Assembly (NCBI GenBank): GCA_015039365.1 | Contig: WION01000005.1 | Coordinates: 868,001-932,000 of the forward strand | DNA: 64,000 nucleotides | Reading direction: 5' to 3' | DNA from: Amanita rubescens | Taxonomy: Eukaryota > Basidiomycota > Agaricomycetes > Agaricales > Amanitaceae | Shown here: positions 23,404 to 33,024 of the stretch, one piece after another | Layout of the letters: every line of letters starts with the position of its first letter | How positions within the stretch are numbered: the stretch's first letter is position 1 | Notes under the pieces: model-generated | Seen by the model: the letters and a program-made list of their open reading frames with translations, nothing else | Database searches by the model: none | Told to the model about the DNA's origin: nothing | Program-made: the position numbers and the translations under genes

Positions 23404-23849
23404 CTATGACGTCGGTTCTTGTTGCTTGATTCGTCTAGGTGCGCTCTCCATAATTTTAGTCACAGTTCTACGCTCGTTTGCCATTCGTGCTTGACAAATG
23501 TGCCTTTGCGAAGCGTCACAAACTTGTCGAAGCATATACATAAGCACGTACCACGACCCTATCGAAACAACGGCAAACGTGGCTATAGCCCAATGTCCAG
23601 CAAGTAACACACTTGCTGATAACCCTCTCATAACCCCAATCCCAGCACCGCTAGCAATACCACTCATCAACGCACCCCGCGCACATGGGATATCACTGAT
23701 ATGTTTGACGCTCTTCGATGGAAATTCATTTTTTTTTTAAAGGGAGTAAGTCCCTAACTTACCTGCCATACATCTTGTGCTAGGTTTCCGCTCGGTTGAG
23801 GGACGCGTGAAGGGAGAACGGTAGCGTTGGATTCGTTCGGGTCCGCCAT
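23404..23849 (-). CDS. COX20: COX20-like cytochrome c oxidase assembly factor
   Basis: The first exon (start 23849) encodes MADPNESNATVLPSRVPQP...DVWQ; an intron follows (GTAAGT...GAAG) and the second exon reads SVKHISDIPCARGALMSGIASGAGIGVMRG, then a second hydrophobic helix and an ICQARMANERRTVTKIME tail. This matches COX20/FAM36A, a two-helix inner-membrane chaperone for COX2. After the second helix (GSW) there is a 48-nt segment with GTACGT...AAAG ends that has no stop and a length divisible by three; removing it brings the ICQAR tail next to SW, as expected for the family, so I read it as an intron. It faces the rhodanese-like gene tail to tail, only 36 bp away. Confidence 0.8.
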
Positions 23850-24482
23850 GCTTGCTCGCGTTACGTTCCGAATCGAGTAAATTCGTCACGCTCACGCACG
23901 CGGTTTTCGACTCGGACACGCGTTCGAGTTGGCAGATCAATTTGTTCATTTGTCAACGCTAGGAGCTCCCTAAAGAACTGGTCTTAGCCTCCTTCGGAAC
24001 GAGTTAGCGCGTCATCGCAGATGATTGATTTCATGGAATCAGGTAGGTACCATACCCTATACCGTTTCCACGGCCGTGCAGGGCTCCGTCGGTGGTTGTA
24101 GAGGTCAGGGTTTACATCCGTTAACGTTTCTACCCGAACTTTCTTTGGAGACTCATGGAGAACAGAAAATTGCACACTGGAATGTATTCTGATATACCAG
24201 AATGTCGGACGTGCCCAAATTAGGGCTTTCACCGTACCTTGTTCCTTCTCATCAGATTTACCACGTTCAACTCCATGCAGCGCATGTCACCCAACCTTTC
24301 GGCGGGCTAGCCGCCGGGTTTATATTCTCAAAGCCCTGAAGTTTCGCATTCCTCATTAATCGATTACCCCCAAATCTTTCACAGGGTACGGATGCACGGG
24401 ATGACGACCATATGCAACTTCATGGACCCCCCTCTCCGCTCATTTATACTACCAATCATTTTCTTGGATGGTATCACACCAG
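23850..24482. other. intergenic, divergent upstream region of COX20 and a DUF6533 gene
   Basis: Short open frames exist but none shows family motifs or codon continuity across plausible introns. It probably holds promoters for the flanking divergent genes. Confidence 0.4.
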
Positions 24483-25711
24483 ATGGCAGTCCCACTTTGC
24501 AGCCCAAAAGACCCTTCACACATATCCGCTAGAACATGCTCGCAAAGTGAGTTTTCTCTGCCAAACTTTGCCCACGCTGACGCGCAATGAACAAGTGGCT
24601 TCGCTTTTGTACTTGTCGCTCGACATTATGGATACGGCCAGAGAGGAATACTTGTATATATGGAGGTGTGTTCAACGCGATCGCTTCGAAATCCAGTTTA
24701 GCATAACCTTTGACAGGGCAGCTAATACGCTGGCAAAGTACCTGTTCCTCACTGCACGTTATCTGGCACTTTTTTCTTTGATGTAAGCTTGCCGCTTTTC
24801 GCGTCGTGTCATTTTGCGATGATACTCAAAGATCCCAAGTGTATATTTCATCGCCAGGCATTATTATTGGGGATGTCCAACAACGTATGGAGAATGTATG
24901 GCATTATCCATTGCCGAGACGATGATCGTTGGAGTGCAAATGTTGATACTCGAGATCCTACTGATGCTCCGAAGTGCGCAACGGTCATTCTTCCTCAAAC
25001 GCGATGTCACTCATGATTATCGACAGTTTACGGACTTTACTGCAGGAAGACAAAGGTTGCCGTTGTGTTGGGTTTAATGCTTCTCGCAAAGATTATCTTG
25101 TGCAGTACAACAAGACTCTACGCGGGATCGTTTGTAATGCTAAATGGCAACTGCGAGCTCCCCAACGCACCTTCTGTAGTTCTGTTTCTAGGGCAAGTCA
25201 CCTTTCCACTCGTTTGAGCATCCGATAACACCACTTTTAGCATATTTTGTCTGGTGAATCTAGCGATACTGCTGTCAATCATTCAAATCAAGTGCAAGAC
25301 ATTGGGCAGCCACCCAATTTATCAGATTATTGCAAGAGATACCGCTGGGGTTCTCTGTATCCTATTACGTATGTTCTAATCTCGTTCAGCTCGAAGAACG
25401 ATGGTTAATCCGAGCTTGACAGTGTGCGGCGCTATTGGGTTACCTGGCGCAGCAATGAACAAGAAATACACGCATCTTCTTCCCGGGTAAGCGTGTTTGT
25501 TCTTTCTGATGTCTGTCTCTTATGAGATTTCCTTGTGTAGCCCCACTGTCGTTGGATTATCGGTGACGGTGAGTTGTACTGGCATGCTATTATTGGAATG
25601 GCTAACGCTGATGGTCCCACTCAGACGTGCAGGCTAATTTTGAACACGCGAGCTTCATCAAGTACGAGAGAAGAAGAGATGAGCTCGGTTGTTGATATAC
25701 ATATAGAATAG
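24483..25711 (+). CDS. DUF6533-family multi-pass membrane protein, copy A
   Basis: Agaricomycetes carry many such proteins of about 300-350 residues with an N-terminal DUF6533 region and six or seven membrane helices; their function is unknown. The start MAVPLCSPK (24483) is aligned with MAAQHCSTE of the copy at 39178. Exons give VASLLYLSLDIMDTAREEYLYIWR and AANTLAKYLFLTARYLALFSL (the DUF6533 signature), a helix ending ILLMLRIYGLYCRKTK, LMLLAKIIL, NCELPNAPSVVLFLG, a region around LGYLAQQ near 25430-25490, and a C-terminal tail CRLILNTRASSSTREEE...DIHIE stopping at 25711. At least eight short introns. It lies at the left border of the CpG-poor repeat island. Confidence 0.75.
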
Positions 25712-26119
25712 GCTGAAATGCCGATTGCCAGTAATCAGGTAATGTTATTTATTTAGTATTCTCATGGAATCCTCCTGTCTTTTGTGCAATGTAAATGAAG
25801 CATTTTATGATAGCACCTGAGAGCAACAATGTGACAACAATCATGGTATTAGGCAATTATGTAGATGTTATAGTCAAACAACATTGGTCCATTGAGCTAG
25901 TACTGCTCTGCATGCTTTTGAATTTTGTTGTACCTTTGAAGTCCAGTCAAGTCCAGTTATGGGCCCAAATATGTACTAACCTTCTACTATTGCTAGCTCT
26001 TCTGTCTCCTGGCATGCTCTTGGTAAATATGTAATTATCAACCTCAACCCAATTGGGCTCCAGTGTCCCAGCAGGATTAAGGTCCTACTAAACAGGATCA
26101 TGATAGGCCTATCAAACTG

Positions 26120-27320
26120 CAGGATATACTAATTGCAAATGCAGCTGTGATGTAGAATACCTAAGCCCAGGTCCACTCAGATGATTGCCAAATTGCCAAC
26201 TTGGAATTTGGAGTTTATGAGAACTGCACAAAAAAGAACCATTGACTGGGAGTCTGAGTCTTCACATCCACTCTGACCTCCCATCAAGAGAGGTGCTCCT
26301 ACCCCCTATCTCCCTTCATGGATTCTCCACAACTTGGAGCCTTTGCTCCACATCAAATACATCTGCTCTCAGTGTTGACTGGCATATCACTGCTTGATCA
26401 TGTCACTTGAAACTTGCATTGGCAGAACTGGGAGTTGACATTGCAATTGTGGCTTTGTTTAATCACATTGATGATGAAGGCACATGGCTAGAAGAACTCA
26501 AAGAAGGCAGTTTTGGTTGTTATCCCTAAACCAAAGAAGCCTGGTGTAACGTACCTGATTCCGCCTAGGCTGGAATTGGTACTAAAACCCTAATCCTGCT
26601 TGGACTCGAACCCTCAACTGCAGGACCCCATTCCAACAGTTCCAACAGCTCCGACGTGTCAGACTGGATTGTTTTGGATCGGACACACATAGTACACAAG
26701 GCATATCGTTAGTATATAACCTGTCATAATTAGTTTGATATACAGTCTTTCTTTCCCTTTCACTTGTGATTAAGATTCCTGAGCCCTGACAAGTGTGACT
26801 GGAGTGGACGAGCACCCTTTGGTGCTGCCAAACTTCGCATGGCTGCATCAGAATGTCGGAGGTTGCACACTGCACCTCCACTTTCGTTGTTACACTGGGA
26901 CTCTGAGTCAGACTGTGTTGAACAGCTGAGTAAACTGTCTTTTCTTTGCTGATGGTGGGACTGTCAGGGTACACCACTTCCTCCTCCCTAAAACAGAATG
27001 ACTCCACCCTTAAGTTGTGATGACCTACTCTCAGCTTTCCTTCTTCAAAAAAATTGGCATCATGGTTGAGCAGCATCTGGCCAGTCCAAACTTGAACCCA
27101 ATCACTTCATTGCCTATGACCTAGCAGCTTCCTCCCTGAGGTCCTTTGCACATGTCCATCAACCTGCACTCTCATACCAGTGGAAGGGATCTACCCATAC
27201 CATTCAACCAGTGGAAATATGGCACTACTTAGGCTTCTTTTTTGATTCTTTTCTTAAATTTATGTTTGGTGAAGTTTTACACTAACAAAGCATTTAGCAC
27301 CATTCACACAGCAGCACAGT
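26120..27320 (+). mobile_element. Tad-like non-LTR retrotransposon (LINE) relic, copy A
   Basis: This sequence is colinear with copy B at 27985-28810 and is interrupted by a solo LTR (26545-26894). In pieces it encodes a reverse-transcriptase segment: a decayed form of WPEELKEAV..IPKPKKPG near 26475-26540, FFADGG in place of the FVDDG catalytic box near 26942-26959, and the YLGFFFDSF...LYTNKAF region near 27210-27310. It is full of stops and frameshifts and cannot be active. Confidence 0.65.
26545..26894. repeat. nested solo LTR, 350 bp, with 4-bp target duplication
   Basis: It begins TGTAAC (26545) and ends GTTACA (26894), with CTGG on both sides (26541-26544 and 26895-26898). LINE copy B has the uninterrupted version AAGCCTGGAACTC near 28484-28496, so the empty site is preserved. 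The LTR keeps many CpGs while the DNA around it has almost none, so it arrived later. Strand cannot be decided. Confidence 0.85.
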
Positions 27321-27505
27321 TTTGAAGTGTTTGTATCTTTTCATTGAAGCATAGGTGGGACAGAGTAACTCATGGATTGGAACTTGCTTCCACTTGTGTG
27401 TAGACCATGTGGGGCAAAACCAAGTTGACCACATTGCTCAACAATATGGAGACCAATGGCAAGAGGTATTTATTGCCCAGGTGCCCTGTTGACTGCATCA
27501 CTCAA

Positions 27506-27740
27506 GTCAGATGACATCCTTGCATTGCAACCTCCTACTACTTGACTTGGGCCTCTTCACCACCATGGATGTCAAGACCAAAGGCAATGACCAAGTTGTT
27601 GATTGACTAGCAAATGGTCTTCAGGAACCCACTGTCCCCATCCCACTGATCCTATGTGAAAACTTCCTTGCTGATGAACAGATTGGGGCCTTGGAGGTGT
27701 GGCAACTCAGCACCTCATCAGCTTCATACAGTATAACTTA
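27506..27740. repeat. duplicated block R2, first copy (second at 29222-29522)
   Basis: 27506-27650 matches 29222-29366 almost base for base (starting near GTCAGATGACATCCTTGCAT), and 27686-27720 matches 29477-29511. The second copy has about 110 extra bases between the two parts. No coding content was recognised. Confidence 0.75.
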
Positions 27741-27984
27741 GGATGATGGCTCACTGTCAGGCACACAAAGCAGCAATTCAAACAGCCAAGTCAGTGGCTT
27801 TTTTGTGCTCTTGCTTATCCTTCAAGTGGTCATTCTTCTCTTTAGCCAGCTCCTGGGCCAGTTGCGTTCTTGCATTATGTAGTGACTCAGCTAGTTCCTG
27901 CTTAGAAGCCAACAGTTGTATCATAGATGGAAACTTTCGCAAGCACTCCTGCTCTGTGCTGTTGGGTTGGACAATAGTAGTGAA

Positions 27985-29220
27985 TTTCAGGATATACTAA
28001 TTGCAAATGCAGCTGCTAACTACCATGTCAGATGTAGAATACCTAAGCCCAGGTGCACAGATGATTGTCAAATTGCCAAGGAAAGTGCCAAGTCTGTGCC
28101 AGTGAGATGAACTGCACTGTTAGGACTGTATAGGGAATGGCAGGGGTATACCCCTGACAATTTCTAGCACTGCACAAAAAGAATCATTGACTGGGAGCCT
28201 GGGCCTTCCAAATCCACTCTGACCTTTTATCAAGAGAGGTGCTCCTGCCCCCTATCTACCATGGATCCTCCACAACTTGGACTAGGACTCTTGAAGCCTT
28301 TGCTCTACATCAAACACATCTGCTCTCAGTGTTGACTGGCATATCACTTGATCATGTCACTTGAAACTTGCATTGGCAGAACCAGGAGTTGACAATGCAA
28401 TTGTGGCTAAGTTGTTTAATCACATTGATAATGGAGGCACATGGCCAGAAGAACTCAAAGAAGCAGTTATCCCTAAACCAAAGAAGCCTGGAACTCAGAC
28501 CATCTTGAACAGCTGACTCGTAAACTGTCTTTTCTTTGTTGATGATGGGACCCTCTACACTGCTTCCTCCCAAAAAAATTGGCATCATGGTTGAGAGTCC
28601 AAACTTGAACTCAAACACTTCATTGCCTATGGCCTAGCAGCATCCTCCAGGTCCTTTGCACATGTCCATCAACCTGCACTCTCATACCAGTGGAAGGATT
28701 CAACCAGTGGAAATATGGCACTACTTGGGCTTCTTTTTTGATTCTTTTATTAAATTTATGTTTGGTGTGAAGCTTTATACTAACAAAGCATTTAGCACCA
28801 TTCATACATAATATCTTAGAGAACTTGTGTAAAGGACCAGGACCAAAACAATGGGCTCTGGCCTACAAAGCATGTGCTCTACCCATCTTGACCTAATGAT
28901 GGCCTCTATGCCAGTATGCTAAGCATGGCAGGATGCCTTACCAATTTCAAACACATGGCATGTGCCCACAACTTTGCACTGAGATGAGGGATGAGGGGAA
29001 CACCTATCATGATTGGCACCATTGAAATCCTCTCTGGGCACCATTTGGCACTGGTATAATTCATTGTATCATGACATTTCTCATGATTGTAGAGTTCATT
29101 GTACCATGGCTAATGTTACAATTGATCATATTAAAATGCTATGGATTAATTCAGTGTCATGCACTCAAAGTTGAAGTCTGGATCACTATCAACAAAAAGC
29201 AGTCATCCAAGTTGGATATG
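27985..29220 (+). mobile_element. Tad-like LINE relic, copy B
   Basis: Reading three frames piecewise gives NHIDNGGTWPEELKEAV and IPKPKKPG (near 28420-28490), the reverse-transcriptase catalytic box FFVDDG at 28532-28549, HYLGFFFDSFIKFMFGVKLY and TNKAFSTIHT at about 28712-28806, and GPKQWALAYKACALPILT near 28840-28905. This order fits the palm/thumb region of Tad-type LINE reverse transcriptases. Frames change and stops occur, and CpG is almost absent, so this is a fossil. The 5' end and endonuclease domain were not recognised. Confidence 0.65.
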
Positions 29221-29221
29221 A

Positions 29222-29522
29222 AAGTCAGATGACATCCTTGCATTGCAACCTCCTACTACTTGACTTGGGCCTCTTCACCACCATGTATGTCAATACAAAA
29301 GGCAATGACCAAGTTGTCGATTGACTAGCAAATGGTCTTCAGGAACCCACTGTCCCCATCCCACTGATCTGAGCCAACAAGTGGAGAAAATCCTGGTGAG
29401 CAGGGGGAAGAGCAGGATGATTGGGAGGATAATTCATCTGAGGGGAGAGATGTTTGGGATGGAGAGACGCTGTCTGGGGCCTTGGAGGTGTGGCAACTCA
29501 GCACCTCATCACCTTCATATAA
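29222..29522. repeat. duplicated block R2, second copy
   Basis: This block matches 27506-27740 with an insertion near 29370-29476. It shares the sequence GGCCTTGGAGGTGTGGCAAC with the first copy. Confidence 0.75.
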
Positions 29523-29684
29523 ATTAAAGTCAAGGGACAACCATTAAACCTAACCAAAAAGCAAACAATGAAGCCAATGACATTCAAATTTTGAAATTCA
29601 AATAAACATATGATATGTCTCCCAAGACAAATCCCCTTTAACGGGGATTATGAACACCTTTCACACCAGGGTTCAACTTGCTAG

Positions 29685-30083
29685 ATGATGGCTCACTGTC
29701 AGGCACACAAGGCAGCAATTCAAACCCCCATGTAGGCTCTGCCAATCACTCCACCTTCTTCCTTGACATGGTGGCAAACTCCATGAAGACTATGATGTGC
29801 ATCACATAGATCATATGCAATCAAAAACCATGCCCCCAAGGCTGCTGGCAAATATAATGCTGCAAGCCCACATTATGCTCTTCATGCCCCACATATTTCC
29901 CCAAAGTTGCAAATACTCTTTTCCATTTCCTTCCATGTGCAGATGGCTGCAAAAACAATACATCATTTCTTAAATTTCTTAAGGAAAATACCTCTACCTC
30001 CTCCTTCAATGATCTTAGCTGGAATGAGTAATACAATACAAGCTGAGTGTGTTCAGTGTGAGCAGACAATTCAGGTAGAGCAC
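29685..30083. repeat. duplicated block R3, first copy (second at 30798-31235)
   Basis: The block starts GGCTCACTGTCAGGCACACA and aligns with 30798-31235 over about 400 bases with small deletions in this copy. The second copy has a longer open frame, so this copy looks more decayed. Confidence 0.75.
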
Positions 30084-30674
30084 AATTCAACAGGGGTATG
30101 TATATTGACAAGGGTGGCTGCAGGGAAGGGGTAGGGGTGTCTGCTTCATGGATTGTGGTTTATGGGCCTTACCCTTGATGGGTGTCCAGATTACAATTAG
30201 CCTCATCCAAGTGCATCAATTACCAACTTCCACAATGCATTTATTATCCTTTTTTGTTGAGGAAGATCTCATATTCCCTCTAGTAATCTGTCCAATCAAG
30301 GGCTGACAGGGGCATAGTGAATGAGTCTTGTGTCTGTATTTGGTTGGTTTCAACTTTCAAGAGGTATTACCATCTGTGCTGAAAATACACCTCATATCCC
30401 GATGCCTAGGTCCACTCCACCGCCACCGCTCGATCCCCACATTCTCTGTACATGCCTGGATCAATTGCGGCTCCTTTGTGTCATTTGCTGGGTGAATGGA
30501 GATGAACCCCATCCATCCACCTCAAAATGTCGCAAATACGACCCAGATTTGTTCAGTCATTTTGCAAGAGAAACCAAGTACCACTGATGGTCTATGTTTT
30601 GCCACACTTTTCTTCACTGTCTCTTCCATGCCGAAGAAGCACTTCCTCCTCACACCTAAACATGTAGTACTTAC

Positions 30675-30797
30675 AAATTATGCTTACTAGATATGTTGGA
30701 CTAACCTCATTTATGTGCCAGTATGTTTTTCTCTTCTACATCCTTTCTTGTTATACCCCTTATTCTCAATTCATATGGACAAGCTCATTCCCTTGGC
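30675..30797 (+). repeat. old LTR fragment related to the LTR at 1825-2330
   Basis: Reading plus here against minus at 2190-2310, the two share long stretches, for example CCCCTTATTCTCAATTCATA here versus CCCCTTATGCTCGATTCATA there. Differences include several CG in the younger LTR that are TG or CA here. Confidence 0.7.
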
Positions 30798-31235
30798 TCA
30801 CTGTCAGGCACACAAAGCAGCAATTCAAACCCCATGTAGGCTCTGCTAATCACTCCACCTTCCCCTTTGACATGGTGGCAAACTCCTATGAAGACTATGA
30901 TGTGAATCACATAGATCATTATGCAATCACAAACCATGTCCCCAAGGCTGTTGGCAAATATAATGCTGCCTGTTTCTTCCCTGACAAGCCCACATTATGC
31001 TCCTCACTTGCCCTGGGGAACATTTACATTCTGGGACCCACATATTTCCCCAAAGTTGTAAATACCCTTTTCCCTTTCCTTCCATGTGCAGATCTGGCTG
31101 CAAAAACAATACATCATTTCTTAAATTTATTAAGGAAAATTCCTCTGCCTCCTCCTTCAATGATCTTAGCTGGAACAGGTACTGCAAGCTGAGCGTGTTC
31201 AGTGTGAGCAGACAATTCAGGTAGAGTGCATTGAG
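30798..31235 (+). repeat. duplicated block R3, second copy, with an open reading frame of unknown origin
   Basis: The plus-strand frame is open across most of the block (roughly 30680-31192) and includes HVGSANHSTFPFDMVAN and NIYILGPTYFPKVVN. It is probably a transposon-derived segment; I do not recognise a family. No CpG in most of the block. Confidence 0.55.
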
Positions 31236-31999
31236 TGCAAGCATGCAGATGAGGAGGCTGAGTGAGCTGTGCATGCAATGGTACATGAAGACTTATCTGA
31301 TGAGATTGGGTATATTGATCTGTCATTGAGGAAAATTAGGGAGTGGGCTTTTACTCAAGTGTGCTTCCTTCAAGTTATTAGCATGCTGATCACTAATATA
31401 ATGTCATGACTCATTCACCTACAGGCTGTGCTAGATCCTGCACACTGGGCCTAACTACTAGGCTTAGTATTGATAAGTTTTTACTTCATCACATTGAGCT
31501 CTTGCTTCCCTGCGATAGAGTCAGTATGGCAAGTAGTTACAGGCTGGCACTGATGTACCATCATCACCAACAGACACACCTTCCTTTTGCTTCACTTGAT
31601 ATGTGGTTACACCATTGTTTATCACCTGCAAGTTATTCAATCTTCCAATCCTCACATTCTCTTGTTGTGCAGCCTAGGTCATGGCAACACTATGGTGCCA
31701 GTTGCTTAGCCACCACTACATCTCCCATGGCCCAAGTAAGCTTTGATCCACTGAAACATTTCATGCTCCCATCCTCTGAAAGTTGTATGGATGACTGCAC
31801 AAAAATGGTAATTTTTTTTTCAAGGGGCAGCTCTAGCATGTACTACAGCTGCTTCAATCTGTGCTTGTGTCCATTATGAGATGTCTGCATGGCAATATAT
31901 TTTTCATTGCATTTAGTAGTCTATTTACCAACAGAACTATACTCTTTTTAGTGGAGATCTTTGTTGCTGGCAGCTATTTTAGGGTTAGGATTAGGTCAC
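31236..31999. other. repeat-derived filler without recognised content
   Basis: Low CpG, no conserved motif found. The plus strand is open at 31406-31879 but shows no known domain and no splice context. Confidence 0.4.
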
Positions 32000-32470
32000 A
32001 AATTTTGCTCCCTTGATTTTGCACTTGCACAAAAGTATTGGTGGCTATGTGATTGGCACCATAGAACTTCAGATGTATTATCATCCCCAAAATTATCTTT
32101 TAATACCAAAGATTGATTTTAATTTATTTTCCCACTATCTATGAAGGAATGTATCTCCACACTCCATTTCAATATAATTTTAAAAATAATTATTAATATA
32201 CAAATGTAAAATAATAATGTATAAAAAATTAATGAGCTAACAATATAGAATCTCTTATATTTTCTGGTACTATTTTAGTATATTTGTTTGTTTCAGGATT
32301 TGATTTATAAAACATCTCATGATGTGAATTAAATATTTTCAGAGATCTAGTTTTAAGTCTATAATCAAAATTAACTCTATTTAAAAAAAGATTACTTGTA
32401 TAATCATTATAGAATTCACTAATATAACTCAAATGCTAGAAGTTCTTCATATTTTTTCCTGAAACTCATT
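32000..32470 (-). pseudogene. AT-rich island: probable nuclear mitochondrial insertion with a LAGLIDADG endonuclease remnant
   Basis: Base composition jumps to a very high AT content only here. The minus strand at about 32432-32229 reads SYISEFYNDY, then RLKTRSLKIFNSHHEMFYKS and KIVPENIRDSILLAH before a stop. This resembles the segment of fungal mitochondrial intron endonucleases (LAGLIDADG) around (T)TRSxxIFN...FY...KIVPxNI. The copy is truncated and carries stops on both sides. Alternative: an AT-rich repeat with chance similarity. Confidence 0.55.
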
Positions 32471-32555
32471 TCAAACTTAGTACCTGATTTCTGATCTTGG
32501 GAGTTGGAGTCTTAGATAGGAATCAGCAAGGGTTTACCCCTTGATTAACTCAGAA

Positions 32556-32899
32556 TGTTACAAATATGTATGGTATGGACTCCTACATTATGATTACATG
32601 ACACATTGGACATGCTTACTTTTCTTCATACAATATGCCTACTTCATTTGTCACTCCCATTATGTTCACCACATATGGACTACCTCATTCCCTTGCTATA
32701 CCCATTCCACTTCCCCTATGCCCAACTCCTTATCCACACATGTATGTATGATCCCTTGTCCGTCTATCTTTGCTATCTCCCTTGTTCCACTTAAGGCTGC
32801 ACCTTTGTTCCCTTTACAATATGGCTGTGCTACTTACATACATTATTGTTATGGACTTTGTACACCTGATACTATACAAGAATACCTAAGCAGCTAACA
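32556..32899 (+). repeat. old LTR (solo or partial) related to the LTR at 1825-2330
   Basis: It begins TGTTACAAATATGTATGG and ends CAGCTAACA, so it has TGTTA...TAACA ends. Its first 170 bases align with the minus-strand LTR at 2330-2160 (for example TATGGACTCCTACATTATG here versus TACGGACTCCCGCATTATG there). No target duplication is visible (CAGAA left, AAAGG right), so it may be truncated or decayed. Confidence 0.65.
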
Positions 32900-33024
32900 A
32901 AAGGGAAACATTTTGTTCTGTATATCATAGCCAAGTTGAGTCTACTGTTGGTAGGAAAATAAAGAAACAAAAAATGAAGACAATGCAATTATTATGAGCT
33001 TATTAATTGTATTCTACATAGTCA

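Noticed and set aside
26582..27076. 164-codon minus-strand frame in the repeat island
   Set aside because: It crosses the junction between the nested solo LTR and the LINE relic, which encodes on the other strand; chance frame.
32229..32432. A functional homing endonuclease gene
   Set aside because: Only one half-domain is present, with stops on both sides; treated as a mitochondrial fragment.
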